NCBI RefSeq assembly: GCF_020616555.1
Contig: NZ_CP085173.1
Coordinates: 6,712,001-6,776,000, forward strand
Direction: 5' to 3'
Length of the DNA: 64,000 bases
Origin: Streptomyces longhuiensis
GTDB lineage: Bacteria > Actinomycetota > Actinomycetes > Streptomycetales > Streptomycetaceae
The translations under genes were made by a program, and so were the position numbers. Position 1 is the stretch's first letter. Every line of letters starts with the position of its first letter. Positions 30,592 through 40,385 of this stretch are shown one piece after another. Under the pieces are notes generated by a model that saw only the letters and a program-made list of their open reading frames with translations, had not been told where the DNA came from and did no database searches.

Positions 30592-31134
30592 ATGACCCAG
30601 GACGACGTCGTCACCATCGGGCCTCTCGACCTCGCGGAACACGTGGACGAGGCACTGGCCGTGCAGGCGTACGCCTTCGGCCTGAGCGACGACGAGATCG
30701 CCGTGCGCCGCCAGATCGTGCTGCGGCACCTCACCTATCCCGGAGCGCGCGCCCTCGGCGCCCACACCGGGGGCGGCCGACTCGTCGGCTTCGTCTACGG
30801 GATGCCGAACGACCGCTCCCACTGGTGGTCCACCGTGGTGGAGCCCTATCTGCGTTCGCGCTCACTGGACGGATGGCTCGACGACTCGTTCGTGATCACC
30901 GAACTGCACGTCCACCCGCGCTACCAGAACCGCGGGATCGGCCGGTCCCTCATCACGACGATCACGGACAGCGCCGACGAGCCCAGGTCGATCCTCTCGG
31001 CCATCGACTTCGACAGCCCGGCCCGCGGCCTGTACCACTCGCTCGGCTACGAGGACCTCGCCCGGCAGGTGCTCTTCCCCAGTGCTCCCCGGCCCTACGC
31101 GGTCATGGGCGCACCGCTCCCGCTGCGTCGCTGA
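30592..31134 (+). CDS. GNAT-family acetyltransferase
   Basis: 180 residues, single GNAT domain. ITELHVHPRYQNRGIGRSLI at about 102-121 is the acetyl-CoA-binding motif A, and AIDFDSPARGLYHSLGYEDL is the motif B region. The ATG at 30592 is chosen because the frame upstream is inside the ABC ATPase; the ribosome site is weak. It is separated from the ABC operon by a small hairpin and from proS by 79 bases. Acceptor unknown. Confidence 0.85.
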   Translation: MTQDDVVTIGPLDLAEHVDEALAVQAYAFGLSDDEIAVRRQIVLRHLTYPGARALGAHTGGGRLVGFVYGMPNDRSHWWSTVVEPYLRSRSLDGWLDDSFVITELHVHPRYQNRGIGRSLITTITDSADEPRSILSAIDFDSPARGLYHSLGYEDLARQVLFPSAPRPYAVMGAPLPLRR

Positions 31135-31213
31135 AGGCAGCCGATTTCCGGGCGCGGGACGGACCCGGCTAACCTCCTGAACATCCCTACCTTTCGCAGC
31201 AGGAGTCAAAATC

Positions 31214-32908
31214 ATGGCCCAGGTCCAGCGCATGTCCAAGTTGATGGTCAAGACACTGCGTGACGACCCGGCCGACGCCGAGACGCTCAACCACAAGCTG
31301 CTCGTCCGGGCCGGGTACGTGCGCCGCACGGCCGCCGGCATCTGGTCCTGGCTGCCGCTGGGCAAGAAGGTCCTCGAGAACGTCGCCCGCGTGGTCCGCG
31401 AGGAGATGGACGACATGGGCGGCCAGGAGGTCCTGCTCCCCGCCCTGCTGCCCAAGGAGCCGTACGAGGCGACGGGACGCTGGGAGGAGTACGGCCCCGA
31501 GCTGTTCCGCCTCAAGGACCGCAAGGGCGCGGAGTACCTCCTCGGCCCGACCCACGAGGAGATCTTCACGCAGCTGGTCAAGGACCAGTGCTCGTCCTAC
31601 AAGGACCTGCCCGTGATCCTCTATCAGATCCAGGCGAAGTACCGCGACGAGGCCCGCCCGCGCGCCGGCATCCTGCGCGGCCGCGAGTTCCTCATGAAGG
31701 ACTCGTACTCCTTCGACACCACCGACGAGGGCCTGGCCGAGTCGTACGCCCTGCACCGCGACGCGTACATCAAGATCTTCGAGCGCCTCGGCCTCGACCA
31801 CCGCATCGTCTCCGCCGTCTCCGGCGCGATGGGCGGCTCGGCCTCCGAGGAGTTCCTCGCCCCGGCCCCGGCCGGCGAGGACACCTTCGTCGACTGCCCG
31901 GCCTGCGACTACGCCGCCAACACCGAGGCCGTCACCTTCGCCGCCCCGGTCCCCGCGAGCGCCGAGCACCCGGCCGTCGAGGAGCTCGACACCCCCGACA
32001 CCCCCACCATCGAGACCCTCGCCGCCCACCTCGGCGTCCAGGCCTCGGAGACCCTGAAGAACCTCCTGGTCAAGGTCGACGGCGAGATCGTCGCCGTGGG
32101 CGTGCCCGGCGACCGCGAGGTGGACCTCGGCAAGCTCGGCGAGCACCTCTCCCCGGCCGTCGTCGAACTCGTCACGGCCGAGGACTTCGAGGGCCGCGAC
32201 GACCTCGTACGCGGCTACGTGGGCCCGCAGGGCCTGGAGAAGGTCCGCTACATCGCCGACCCGCGCATCGCCGCCGGCACGGCCTGGATCACCGGCGCCA
32301 ACAAGCCCGGCAAGCACGCGAAGAACGTCGTCGCGGGCCGCGACTTCGAGGTCGACGACTACCTCGACGTCGTCGTGGTCGAGGCGGGCGACCCCTGCCC
32401 CAAGTGCGGCACCGGCCTGCGCCTGGACCGCGCCATCGAGATCGGCCACATCTTCCAGCTCGGCCGCAAGTACGCCGACGCCTTCCAGCTCGACGTCCTC
32501 GGCAACCAGGGCAAGCCGGTCCGCGTGACCATGGGCTCGTACGGCATCGGCGTCTCCCGCGCGGTGGCCGCCCTCGCCGAGCAGACCGCGGACGACAAGG
32601 GCCTGTGCTGGCCCAAGGAGATCGCCCCGGCCGACGTCCACGTGGTCGCCGCAGGCAAGGCCCTCCAGACGGAGCTGGCGCTCGACGTCTCCCAGAAGCT
32701 GGGCGCCGCCGGCGTGCGCGTCCTGGTCGACGACCGCGCCGGTGTCTCGCCGGGCGTGAAGTTCACCGACGCCGAACTGATCGGTGTCCCGCAGATCCTC
32801 GTCGCCGGCCGCCGCTCGGCCGAGGGCGTCGTGGAACTGAAGGACCGCAAGACCGGTGAGCGCGAGGAAGTGACGGTCGAAGAGGCCATCGCGCGCCTCA
32901 CGGCCTGA
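31214..32908 (+). CDS. proS: Prolyl-tRNA synthetase, bacterial type with editing domain
   Basis: 564 residues. Class II catalytic core with [20 protein letters not shown] near 37, motif 2 around [20 protein letters not shown], and motif 3 [18 protein letters not shown]. An inserted YbaK-like editing domain ([20 protein letters not shown]) lies at about 235-380. A C-terminal anticodon-binding domain follows. It charges tRNA-Pro and clears mischarged Ala-tRNA-Pro. The ATG at 31214 has GCAGGAG upstream. A perfect 16-bp terminator follows. Confidence 0.97.
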   Translation: MAQVQRMSKLMVKTLRDDPADAETLNHKLLVRAGYVRRTAAGIWSWLPLGKKVLENVARVVREEMDDMGGQEVLLPALLPKEPYEATGRWEEYGPELFRLKDRKGAEYLLGPTHEEIFTQLVKDQCSSYKDLPVILYQIQAKYRDEARPRAGILRGREFLMKDSYSFDTTDEGLAESYALHRDAYIKIFERLGLDHRIVSAVSGAMGGSASEEFLAPAPAGEDTFVDCPACDYAANTEAVTFAAPVPASAEHPAVEELDTPDTPTIETLAAHLGVQASETLKNLLVKVDGEIVAVGVPGDREVDLGKLGEHLSPAVVELVTAEDFEGRDDLVRGYVGPQGLEKVRYIADPRIAAGTAWITGANKPGKHAKNVVAGRDFEVDDYLDVVVVEAGDPCPKCGTGLRLDRAIEIGHIFQLGRKYADAFQLDVLGNQGKPVRVTMGSYGIGVSRAVAALAEQTADDKGLCWPKEIAPADVHVVAAGKALQTELALDVSQKLGAAGVRVLVDDRAGVSPGVKFTDAELIGVPQILVAGRRSAEGVVELKDRKTGEREEVTVEEAIARLTA

Positions 32909-32917
32909 CACGCGAGC

Positions 32918-32952
32918 ACTGAGGGCCGGGACACGATGTCCCGGCCCTCAGT
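32918..32952. terminator. Strong, probably bidirectional terminator between proS and the pseudokinase gene
   Basis: ACTGAGGGCCGGGACA (32918-32933) pairs perfectly over 16 bp with TGTCCCGGCCCTCAGT (32937-32952), loop of 3. It stands between two convergent genes. Confidence 0.85.
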
Positions 32953-32994
32953 CGTGTTCCGCGACGAGCCCGTCCGGCCCGCACACGACCAGCG

Positions 32995-33888
32995 TCAGAG
33001 CCAGCCCGCGAACTCCAGCAACAACTCCGCGTCCCGCCCACGCCCCACGCGCAGCGCCCGTACACCGGACTCCACCGCACGGAACAGCGTCCAGCCGCGC
33101 AGCCGCTCCTGGTCCACGTCGAGGGACTCCGCGAGCCGCTTCACGCGCCGCCGCGTCGTCGCCGCACCGGACGGGGACGCGATCAGGTCCTCCACCCGGT
33201 CCCTGACGAGCCGCGCGAGATCGAAGGCGCACTCGCCGACGACCGGGTCGGGCCCGACCGCGAGCCACGGCGTCCGCTCCCCGGCCAGCACCTTGCTCTG
33301 CCGGAACGTCCCGTGCAGCAGCCGCACCTCCGGCGGAGCCACGATCAGCTCGTCCCGCGCCGTGAGCGCCGCGTCGACCAGGGGCACGACATCCGGCTCC
33401 GCGGCGGCGGTGGCCCGCATCGCCTCGGCCTGACGGCCCGTCCGGTCGGCGACCGTCTCGCAGGAACGCCAGGACGGCGGGTCCACCCACAGCCTGCGCA
33501 GCGTGCCGGCCGCCTCCAACAGCGCCTTCGCCTCGGGCAGCGAGCGCACCGACACCTCGGGGTGCAGCCGCTCCAGGAGCAGGTCGCCCCCGTCGCCGAG
33601 GAGCTGCACCGCCCCGAAGCCGTTCCAGTGCGTGAGAGCCGCGTGCTCGGCCTCCGGGCGGAAGCGCTCCGGCGCCAGTTTGAGGACTGCGGGCGATCCG
33701 TCGGACCGTCGCACCAGGACGACGAGACTGCTGCGCCCGCCGGGCACATGCACGCGCTCGATCGTCAACTCAAGCCGTTCCACGGCTTCTTGAAGAATCT
33801 CCGGCACCCTCGCCAGCCACGCGGACGCCCCGTCGTCCCGCACCTCGCCGAGCGCGTTGACCAGCCGCTTCGGCGGTTCGAAAGACAT
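32995..33888 (-). CDS. Aminoglycoside-phosphotransferase-fold protein, predicted catalytically dead
   Basis: 297 residues on the minus strand, resembling the APH(6)/hydroxyurea-kinase family. The ATP-anchoring Lys70 (SPAVLKL) and a Glu82 are kept. The catalytic loop, normally HGDLHxxN, reads HGTFRQSK at 192-199, so the Asp is Thr194 and the Asn is Lys199. The metal-binding Asp in the AIDPKPxVGDPAYD-type block is Gly212 (LAVGPDPVVGECAFDLA). Three key residues are thus lost while the fold text is well kept, which points to a pseudokinase with a binding or structural role and not to drug resistance. The start at 33888 has GGGAG about 10 bases upstream; the longer frame to 34035 is less likely. 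Confidence 0.8.
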   Translation of the reverse strand: MSFEPPKRLVNALGEVRDDGASAWLARVPEILQEAVERLELTIERVHVPGGRSSLVVLVRRSDGSPAVLKLAPERFRPEAEHAALTHWNGFGAVQLLGDGGDLLLERLHPEVSVRSLPEAKALLEAAGTLRRLWVDPPSWRSCETVADRTGRQAEAMRATAAAEPDVVPLVDAALTARDELIVAPPEVRLLHGTFRQSKVLAGERTPWLAVGPDPVVGECAFDLARLVRDRVEDLIASPSGAATTRRRVKRLAESLDVDQERLRGWTLFRAVESGVRALRVGRGRDAELLLEFAGWL

Positions 33889-33953
33889 GCGTGAGTAACT
33901 CCCTTCCCCGTGACCGTCCCCGTGACCGCGGACCGTACGTGTGACCGTGCCGG

Positions 33954-34436
33954 CTACGCCCGCGGTGTCGCGGACGCTTCGGGCGCCGCGGCCCGCTCGG
34001 CGAGACCAGGGAAGGCTACGCTGCCGCCGCGCCACCGCACCGCCCGCACCGCCGCCTCCCGCAGCGCGTCCGCCGCCCCCCTGCGCCGCGCGCCCTCGGA
34101 GGCCCGCACCAGATCCGAGTAGACCCCGGCGACATGGTCCTCGATGTCCGCCGCGAGCCGCGCGGCCGCCGCCGAGTTCGGTACGGGGAAGGGCAGCGCG
34201 TAGGCGCCCGCGGACGGCTCCGGGTCGCCGCCGAGGTCGCGGACCGTGCGCCGCAGGTCGTCGCGGCGCGCGCGGTGGGAGTCGTACGCGGTGCGCGCCT
34301 CGGGCTTGCGGGCCTCGCTGATCCGGCCGCCGACGACGCCGTAGCCGTACACGGCCGCGTGCTCGGCGGCCAGTGCGGCCTGGACCGCGGTGAGGAGCTG
34401 CTTGTCGCTGTCGTCCTTGTCGCGCATGTCGGCCAT
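33954..34436 (-). CDS. Ferritin-like (DUF4439-type) helical protein
   Basis: 160 residues. Mainly helical, with QAALAAEHAAVYGYGVVGG near residue 20 and repeated His/Glu/Arg-rich helices (AYDSHRARRDDLRRTV), the DUF4439 ferritin-like pattern. No signal peptide. Metal ligands are only partly recognisable, so oxidase or storage activity is not assured. The lipoprotein gene ends one base upstream of this gene's start, so the two are co-transcribed on the minus strand with the pseudokinase downstream. Confidence 0.8.
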   Translation of the reverse strand: MADMRDKDDSDKQLLTAVQAALAAEHAAVYGYGVVGGRISEARKPEARTAYDSHRARRDDLRRTVRDLGGDPEPSAGAYALPFPVPNSAAAARLAADIEDHVAGVYSDLVRASEGARRRGAADALREAAVRAVRWRGGSVAFPGLAERAAAPEASATPRA

Positions 34437-34437
34437 G

Positions 34438-34944
34438 TCAGTCCTTCGTCAGCAGATACGCGTGGCCGGCGCCCGCGGCGGCCACCGAGGCGAGCAGGCG
34501 CGCCAGTTCGGCGGGGGCTTCGACCAGGGCGGCCGCACGGCGGTCGGCGATTTCCCGCTCGGCCTTCGCCAGCGCGCTCACCGTGTCCTTCTCGGAGGCC
34601 GGTGAGGCGGACGGCGACGGCGAGGGGGAGGCCGGTGCGGCCGGGCGGGCCGGCGCACCGAAGCTCTTCGCGTGCCGGGCCACCTCGTCGCGCAGCGGGC
34701 CGAGCCGTGCGGCCAGGGCCGGATGGGCCGCGAGCGCGGCCTCGTAACGGTCGAGCAGGTCGCCGCTGTCGCGGGCGGCGCGCGCCTTGATCCGCTGCGT
34801 GGCGGAGGCGCTGCGGGCGCCCCTGGCACCGTCCGACGCGGGGTCCTCGGCGTCGGAACAGCCCGTCAGGAGCGCGGCCCCGGCCACCGAGGCCAGCAGG
34901 CTCCTTCTACGCGGCCCGGCGGGGGCCCCAGTGGTCAACGGCAC
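34438..34944 (-). CDS. Putative Tat-type lipoprotein
   Basis: 168 residues. The N-terminus PRRRSLLASVAGAALLTGCS combines twin Arg with a lipobox LTGC, giving Cys29 as lipid site. The mature part is helical and Ala/Arg-rich with a Ser/Pro linker (PSPSPSASPASEKD) at about 108-118, and ends in a long helix. Probably membrane-anchored outside the cell. Its partner is the ferritin-like gene immediately downstream. Function not recognised. It is divergent from rimP across a 183-base gap. Confidence 0.75.
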   Translation of the reverse strand: MPLTTGAPAGPRRRSLLASVAGAALLTGCSDAEDPASDGARGARSASATQRIKARAARDSGDLLDRYEAALAAHPALAARLGPLRDEVARHAKSFGAPARPAAPASPSPSPSASPASEKDTVSALAKAEREIADRRAAALVEAPAELARLLASVAAAGAGHAYLLTKD

Positions 34945-35127
34945 GGCAGACGTCCTCGGCAGGAAGGATGGCAGGAAGGATTCAGCAGGAGCGGCGGGCG
35001 GCAGGCCCGGTGATCACCGTACCTTCGGCCCCTGCCTGGTGGACGGCAACACCCCCCTGGACCGGATACCCTTTGACCTGACGCACGACGAGACCACAAC
35101 AGCACACGCGGCCGAGGAGTCACCCGG

Positions 35128-35640
35128 ATGAGCACCACCCAGAGCGAGAGGCTGCGGTCACTACTGGAACCGCTCGTGAGCTCCCAGGGCCTCGATCTCG
35201 AAGAGATCGAAGTGGCATCGGTCGGACGTAAGCGAGTGCTGCGAGTCGTCGTCGACTCCGATTCCGGAGCCGACCTGGACCAGGTCGCCGATGTGAGCCG
35301 CGCGCTCTCGGCGAAGCTCGACGAGACGGACGCCATGGGCGAGGGCGAGTACGACCTCGAGGTCGGCACCCCCGGCGCCGAGCGGCCGCTGACCGAGCAC
35401 AGGCACTACGTGCGTGCCGTCGACCGTCTGGTGAAGTTCCAGCTGGCCGACGGCGCCGACACCGAGCTCGTCGCGCGGATCCTGAAGGTCGACGACGAGG
35501 GCCTGGACCTCGAGGTGCCCGGCGTGAAGGGGCGCAAGCCCACCGCCCGCAGGCTCACCTTCGACGACATCGCCAAGGCGCGTGTCCAGGTCGAGTTCAA
35601 CCGTAAGAACAAGAACGAAGAGAATGCAGAGGAGGCGTAG
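35128..35640 (+). CDS. rimP: Ribosome maturation factor RimP
   Basis: 170 residues. The N-terminal domain ([20 protein letters not shown]) and the conserved [20 protein letters not shown] segment near 72-91 are typical; the C-terminal SH3-like domain ends in a Lys/Asn/Glu tail. It is needed for 30S subunit maturation. It starts at ATG 35128 with GAGGAG upstream and begins the operon with nusA two bases after its stop. Confidence 0.96.
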   Translation: MSTTQSERLRSLLEPLVSSQGLDLEEIEVASVGRKRVLRVVVDSDSGADLDQVADVSRALSAKLDETDAMGEGEYDLEVGTPGAERPLTEHRHYVRAVDRLVKFQLADGADTELVARILKVDDEGLDLEVPGVKGRKPTARRLTFDDIAKARVQVEFNRKNKNEENAEEA

Positions 35641-35642
35641 CC

Positions 35643-36632
35643 GTGGACATCGACATGAGTGCCCTGCGGGGTCTGGTGCGGGAGAAGGAGATCTCCTTCG
35701 ACCTGCTGGTCGAAGCGATCGAGTCGGCCCTCCTCATCGCCTACCACCGCACCGAGGGAAGCCGTCGCCACGCGCGCGTGCGCCTCGACCGTGAGAGCGG
35801 ACATGTGACGGTGTGGGCGAAGGAGGACCCGGCGGAACTCGAAGAGGGCCAGGAGGCCCGGGAGTTCGACGACACCCCGTCCGACTTCGGCCGTATCGCC
35901 GCGACGACCGCGAAGCAGGTCATCCTGCAGCGGCTGCGCGACGCCGAGGACGACGCGACGCTCGGCGAGTACGCCGGCCGCGAGGGCGACATCGTGACGG
36001 GCGTGGTCCAGCAGGGCCGCGACCCGAAGAACGTGCTCGTCGACATCGGCAAGCTCGAGGCCATCCTGCCGGTGCAGGAGCAGGTCCCGGGCGAGGAGTA
36101 CCAGCACGGCATGCGCCTTCGCTCGTACGTGGTGCGCGTGGCGAAGGGTGTGCGCGGTCCTTCCGTGACCCTGTCGCGCACGCACCCGAACCTGGTGAAG
36201 AAGCTGTTCGCGCTCGAGGTCCCCGAGATCGCCGACGGTTCCGTGGAGATCTCCGCCATCGCGCGCGAGGCCGGACACCGCACGAAGATCGCGGTCCGCT
36301 CGACCCGCTCCGGCCTGAACGCCAAGGGTGCCTGCATCGGCCCGATGGGCGGCCGTGTGCGCAATGTCATGGCCGAGCTCAACGGCGAGAAGATCGACAT
36401 CGTCGACTGGTCCGACGACCCGGCGGACATGGTGGCCAACGCTCTGTCCCCGGCGCGCGTGTCCAAGGTCGAGGTCGTGGACATGGCCGCCCGCTCGGCG
36501 CGGGTGATCGTGCCGGACTACCAGCTGTCGCTCGCCATCGGCAAGGAGGGCCAGAACGCCCGCCTCGCCGCACGGCTCACGGGCTGGCGGATCGACATCC
36601 GTCCGGACACCGAGCAGCAGCCGGCGGAGTAG
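35643..36632 (+). CDS. nusA: Transcription termination/antitermination factor NusA
   Basis: 329 residues, short actinobacterial form without the extra C-terminal repeats of E. coli. In order: N-terminal RNA-polymerase-binding domain (1-110), S1 domain ([20 protein letters not shown]) near 115-185, and two KH domains with [20 protein letters not shown] and [19 protein letters not shown]. It binds elongating polymerase and nascent RNA. It starts at GTG 35643 just after the rimP stop. Confidence 0.96.
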   Translation: MDIDMSALRGLVREKEISFDLLVEAIESALLIAYHRTEGSRRHARVRLDRESGHVTVWAKEDPAELEEGQEAREFDDTPSDFGRIAATTAKQVILQRLRDAEDDATLGEYAGREGDIVTGVVQQGRDPKNVLVDIGKLEAILPVQEQVPGEEYQHGMRLRSYVVRVAKGVRGPSVTLSRTHPNLVKKLFALEVPEIADGSVEISAIAREAGHRTKIAVRSTRSGLNAKGACIGPMGGRVRNVMAELNGEKIDIVDWSDDPADMVANALSPARVSKVEVVDMAARSARVIVPDYQLSLAIGKEGQNARLAARLTGWRIDIRPDTEQQPAE

Positions 36633-36711
36633 CCACCACAAAGATCACGACAACAACCGTTCGATTTTTGCCCCAAAGGGGTGAGGTCGGTGCGGGGAGG
36701 TAGACTTAAGC

Positions 36712-36990
36712 GTGTCTGGCCGGACGCATGCCGGTGCATGCCCAGAGCGCACGTGTGTGGGATGCCGGGAGCGAACGGCCAAGAGCGATCTGCTGCGCAT
36801 CGTGGTGATCGAGGGTGAATGTGTCCCCGATCATCGCGGTACGCTGCCCGGCCGGGGTGCGTATGTGCACCCCGCCATGGTCTGTCTCGACCTGGCGGTC
36901 CGCCGCCGGGCGTTCCAGCGGGCGTTCAAAGCCCCTGGACCGTTCGATACGGAGGCACTGCGCCACCGCGTCGAGCAGGTAACACCGTAG
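36712..36990 (+). CDS. ylxR: YlxR/RnpM-family RNA-binding protein
   Basis: 92 residues. The family core ERTCVGCRERTAKSDLLRIV at 12-31, GRGAYVHPAMVCLDLAVRRR at 47-66, and a basic C-terminal helix are all present. It starts at GTG 36712, with GGGGAGG 11 bases upstream; the 79-base gap after nusA holds a small GCCCC/GGGG hairpin. In Bacillus a homologue regulates RNase P; the role here is by homology only. Confidence 0.92.
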   Translation: MSGRTHAGACPERTCVGCRERTAKSDLLRIVVIEGECVPDHRGTLPGRGAYVHPAMVCLDLAVRRRAFQRAFKAPGPFDTEALRHRVEQVTP

Positions 36991-37055
36991 AACGTGCCGT
37001 ACGGGACCCCGTGCGGTCCTGGTACCCCCGCGAGTTGGAAGTAGGTCGAGATTGC

Positions 37056-37099
37056 GATGAGCACTCGATGAGCACGCGATGAGTACGCCCATGAAGTAG
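37056..37099 (+). promoter_or_regulatory. infB leader: three 11-base repeats forming overlapping micro-ORFs
   Basis: Three near-identical 11-base units occupy 37056-37066, 37067-37077 and 37078-37088. Read as code they give ATG 37057 to TGA 37071 (MSTR), ATG 37068 to TGA 37082 (MSTR) and ATG 37079 to TAG 37099 (MSTPMK). Each ORF's last bases overlap the next start as CGATGA. No strong ribosome site precedes the first, only a GGAAGTAGG stretch about 15 bases upstream. They lie 38 bases before the infB start. A translational leader role is inferred. Confidence 0.45.
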
Positions 37100-37103
37100 C
37101 GAC

Positions 37104-37123
37104 GGTCCGGCGTAACCCGGACC
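37104..37123 (+). promoter_or_regulatory. Hairpin next to the infB ribosome site
   Basis: GGTCCGG (37104-37110) pairs with CCGGACC (37117-37123), loop of 6. It is followed at once by TAAAAGGAG, the infB ribosome site. It lies directly after the micro-ORF chain and may stop or pause ribosomes, or structure the leader. Confidence 0.45.
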
Positions 37124-37136
37124 TAAAAGGAGCGAA

Positions 37137-40100
37137 GTGGCTAAGGTCCGGGTATACGAACTCGCCAAGGAGTTCGGGGTGGAGAGCAAGGTCGTCATGG
37201 CCAAGCTCCAAGAACTCGGTGAATTTGTCCGTTCGGCGTCCTCGACGATCGAGGCGCCTGTAGTACGCAAGCTGACTGACGCCCTCCAGCAGGGCAGTGG
37301 CGGCGGCAAGCCCGCCGCCCGCAAGGCCGCGCCCGCGAAGCCCTCGCCGGCCCGTCCGACCCCGTCTCCGGCGCAGGCCGCAAAGCCTGCAGCTCCGCGC
37401 CCGCCGGCTCCCAAGCCTGCCGCCGCGGAGAAGCCCGCTGCCGCCGCCCCGGTGACCCCGGCCGCCGGTCAGCGTCCGACGCCCGGCCCGAAGCCGGCAC
37501 CGCGTCCCGCGGCTCCGGCCCCGGCCGCGCCCGAGTTCACGGCGCCGCCCGCGGCTCCGGCCGCTCCCGCTGCCCAGGCCCCCGCGGCCTCCCCGGCAGC
37601 CGGTCCGCGCCCGGGTGCCCGTCCCGGTGCCCCCAAGCCCGGTGGCGCCCGTCCGGCCGGTCCCGGCCAGGGTGGTCAGGGTCAGGGTCAGGGTCGTGGC
37701 GACCGCGGCGACCGTCAGGGTGCCCCGCGCCCCGGCGGCCAGGGTCAGGGCCAGCGTCCCGGCGGTCGTCCCGCCGGCCCGCGTCCCGGTAACAACCCGT
37801 TCACCTCTGGTGGCTCCACCGGCATGGCGCGCCCCCAGGCGCCCCGTCCCGGCGGTGCCCCGCGTCCCGGCGGCGGCCAGGGTGGCCCCGGCGGCCCGCG
37901 CCCGCAGGGTGGCCCCGGTGGCGCCCCGCGTCCGCAGGGTCAGGGCGGCGCCCGTCCGACTCCGGGCGGCATGCCCCGTCCGCAGGCCGGCGCTCCGCGT
38001 CCGGGTGGTGCCCCCGGTGGTAACCGTCCGAACCCGGGCATGATGCCGCAGCGTCCCGCTGCCGGCAGCCCGCGTCCCGGTGGTGGCCCCGGCGGTGGCC
38101 GTGGTCCCGGCGGCGGCGGTCGCCCGGGTGGCGGCGGCGGTCGTCCCGGTGGCGGTGGCGGTTTCGCCGGTCGTCCCGGTGGCGGCGGCGGCTTCGCCGG
38201 TCGTCCGGCCGGTCCCGGTGGCGGCGGTGGCGGTTTCGCCGGTCGTCCCGGTGGCGGTGGCGGCTTCGCCGGTCGTCCCGGTGGCGGTCGTCCCGGTGGT
38301 CCGGGTGCCCGCGGTGGCACACAGGGTGCGTTCGGCCGTCCCGGCGGGCCCGCCCGTCGTGGCCGTAAGTCGAAGCGGCAGAGGCGCCAGGAGTACGAGG
38401 CCATGCAGGCCCCGTCGGTCGGCGGCGTCATGCTGCCTCGCGGCAACGGACAGTCCGTCCGTCTGTCGCGCGGTGCCTCCCTCACCGACTTCGCGGAGAA
38501 GATCAACGCCAACCCGGCGTCGCTCGTCGCCGTGATGATGAACCTCGGCGAGATGGTCACTGCCACGCAGTCCGTCTCCGACGAGACGCTGAAGCTCCTC
38601 GCGGATGAGATGAACTACATCCTCGAGATCGTCAGCCCCGAGGAGGAGGACCGCGAGCTGCTCGAGTCCTTCGACATCGAGTTCGGCGAGGACGAGGGTG
38701 GCGAGGAGTTCCTCGTCGCGCGTCCGCCGGTCGTGACCGTCATGGGTCACGTCGACCACGGTAAGACCCGACTGCTCGACACCATCCGCAAGACGAACGT
38801 CGTCGCGGGTGAGGCCGGCGGTATCACGCAGCACATCGGTGCGTACCAGGTCTCCACCGAGGTCAACGAAGAAGAGCGCCGCATCACCTTCATCGACACC
38901 CCGGGTCACGAGGCGTTCACCGCCATGCGTGCCCGTGGTGCCAAGTCGACCGACATCGCGATCCTCGTGGTGGCGGCCAACGACGGTGTCATGCCGCAGA
39001 CGATCGAGGCGCTGAACCACGCGAAGGCGGCCAACGTGCCGATCGTCGTCGCGGTCAACAAGATCGACGTCGAGGGTGCCGACCCGACCAAGGTGCGCGG
39101 TCAGCTCACCGAGTTCGGTCTGGTGGCCGAGGAGTACGGCGGCGACACGATGTTCGTCGACATCTCCGCCAAGCAGGGGCTGAACATCGACTCCCTGCTC
39201 GAGGCCGTGGTCCTGACCGCGGACGCCTCGCTCGACCTGCGGGCCAACCCGGAGCAGGACGCGCAGGGTATTGCGATCGAGTCCCACCTCGACCGTGGCC
39301 GCGGTGCCGTGTCGACCGTCCTCGTCCAGCGCGGCACGCTGCGCATCGGCGACACGATGGTCGTCGGCGACGCGTACGGCCGTGTCCGCGCGATGCTCGA
39401 CGACAACGGGAACAACGTCGAGGAAGCGGGTCCCTCGACCCCCGTCCTCGTCCTCGGTCTCACCAACGTCCCGGGTGCCGGCGACAACTTCCTGGTGGTC
39501 GACGAGGACCGTACGGCCCGTCAGATCGCCGAGAAGCGTGCCGCTCGCGAGCGCAACGCCAACTTCGCGCGGCGTGGTGTCCGGTTCTCCCTGGAGAACC
39601 TGGACGAGGCCCTCAAGGCCGGTCTGGTGCAGGAACTCAACCTCATCATCAAGGGCGACGCGTCCGGTTCGGTGGAGGCTCTCGAGTCCTCGCTGCTCCA
39701 GCTCGACGTCGGCGAAGAGGTCGACATCCGCGTCCTGCACCGCGGCGTGGGTGCCGTCACCGAGTCGGACATCGACCTGGCGACCGGCTCCGACGCGATC
39801 GTCATCGGCTTCAACGTCCGCGCTGCGGGCCGCGCGGCCCAGATGGCGGACCGCGAGGGCGTCGACGTCCGCTACTACTCGGTGATCTACCAGGCCATCG
39901 AGGAGATCGAGGCGGCCCTCAAGGGCATGCTCAAGCCGGAGTACGAAGAGGTCGAGCTCGGCACGGCGGAGATCCGCGAGATCTTCCGCTCGTCCAAGCT
40001 GGGCAACATCGCCGGTGTGCTCGTCCGGTCCGGCGAGGTCAAGCGCAACACCAAGGCGCGCCTGCTGCGCGATGGCAAGGTCATCGCGGAGAACCTCAAC

Positions 40101-40244
40101 ATCTCCGGTCTGCGTCGCTTCAAGGACGACGTCACTGAGATCCGCGAAGGCTTCGAGGGCGGTATCAACCTCGGAAACTTCAACGACATCAAGATCGACG
40201 ACGTCATCGCGACGTACGAGATGCGCGAGAAGCCGCGCGCCTGA
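37137..40244 (+). CDS. infB: Translation initiation factor IF-2
   Basis: 1035 residues. A short N-terminal domain ([20 protein letters not shown]) is followed by a very long Gly/Pro/Arg/Ala-rich linker at about 60-410, a second N-domain, and the GTPase domain. That domain has G1 GHVDHGKT at about 536-543, G2 GGITQHIG, G3 DTPGHEAF and G4 NKID. Domains II, III and the C-terminal initiator-tRNA-binding domain ([34 protein letters not shown]) complete it. It brings fMet-tRNA to the ribosome. It starts at GTG 37137, 6 bases after AAGGAG. The linker is much longer than in E. coli, as in other Streptomyces. Confidence 0.97.
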   Translation: MAKVRVYELAKEFGVESKVVMAKLQELGEFVRSASSTIEAPVVRKLTDALQQGSGGGKPAARKAAPAKPSPARPTPSPAQAAKPAAPRPPAPKPAAAEKPAAAAPVTPAAGQRPTPGPKPAPRPAAPAPAAPEFTAPPAAPAAPAAQAPAASPAAGPRPGARPGAPKPGGARPAGPGQGGQGQGQGRGDRGDRQGAPRPGGQGQGQRPGGRPAGPRPGNNPFTSGGSTGMARPQAPRPGGAPRPGGGQGGPGGPRPQGGPGGAPRPQGQGGARPTPGGMPRPQAGAPRPGGAPGGNRPNPGMMPQRPAAGSPRPGGGPGGGRGPGGGGRPGGGGGRPGGGGGFAGRPGGGGGFAGRPAGPGGGGGGFAGRPGGGGGFAGRPGGGRPGGPGARGGTQGAFGRPGGPARRGRKSKRQRRQEYEAMQAPSVGGVMLPRGNGQSVRLSRGASLTDFAEKINANPASLVAVMMNLGEMVTATQSVSDETLKLLADEMNYILEIVSPEEEDRELLESFDIEFGEDEGGEEFLVARPPVVTVMGHVDHGKTRLLDTIRKTNVVAGEAGGITQHIGAYQVSTEVNEEERRITFIDTPGHEAFTAMRARGAKSTDIAILVVAANDGVMPQTIEALNHAKAANVPIVVAVNKIDVEGADPTKVRGQLTEFGLVAEEYGGDTMFVDISAKQGLNIDSLLEAVVLTADASLDLRANPEQDAQGIAIESHLDRGRGAVSTVLVQRGTLRIGDTMVVGDAYGRVRAMLDDNGNNVEEAGPSTPVLVLGLTNVPGAGDNFLVVDEDRTARQIAEKRAARERNANFARRGVRFSLENLDEALKAGLVQELNLIIKGDASGSVEALESSLLQLDVGEEVDIRVLHRGVGAVTESDIDLATGSDAIVIGFNVRAAGRAAQMADREGVDVRYYSVIYQAIEEIEAALKGMLKPEYEEVELGTAEIREIFRSSKLGNIAGVLVRSGEVKRNTKARLLRDGKVIAENLNISGLRRFKDDVTEIREGFEGGINLGNFNDIKIDDVIATYEMREKPRA
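38141..38310 (+). repeat. In-frame Gly/Arg-rich repeats in the IF-2 linker
   Basis: Imperfect repeats encode [14 protein letters not shown] units, four copies of GFAGRP with Gly runs between. The same GGTCGTCCCGGTGGCGG stretch recurs across 38141-38310. The region is probably disordered and RNA-philic, and prone to copy-number change. Confidence 0.8.
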
Positions 40245-40263
40245 TCCGCGCACGGTGAAGGTC

Positions 40264-40302
40264 GGGGCCGGTCGGCGGGACGAAATCCCGTCGATCGGCC
40301 CC
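40264..40302 (+). terminator. Hairpin between infB and ylxP
   Basis: GGGGCCGGTCGGCGGGA (40264-40280) pairs with TCCCGTCGATCGGCCCC (40286-40302), 17 bp including two G-T pairs, loop of 5. It may terminate part of the transcripts or act as an internal processing site, because ylxP, rbfA and truB lie downstream in the same direction. Confidence 0.65.
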
Positions 40303-40385
40303 GGCCGTTGCGTGTACGGTTCTGGTGTCCCTGCCAAGTGGTTGGCGGGGCCACGAACCCGAACCGGCGGGACATCCGGACACAC

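Noticed and set aside
32995..33888. Aminoglycoside resistance gene
   Set aside because: The fold matches, but the catalytic Asp, Asn and metal Asp are all replaced, so enzymatic resistance is not supported.
38080..38320. CRISPR-like regular repeats
   Set aside because: The repeats are in frame, encode a Gly/Arg linker of IF-2, have no distinct spacers and no cas genes nearby.
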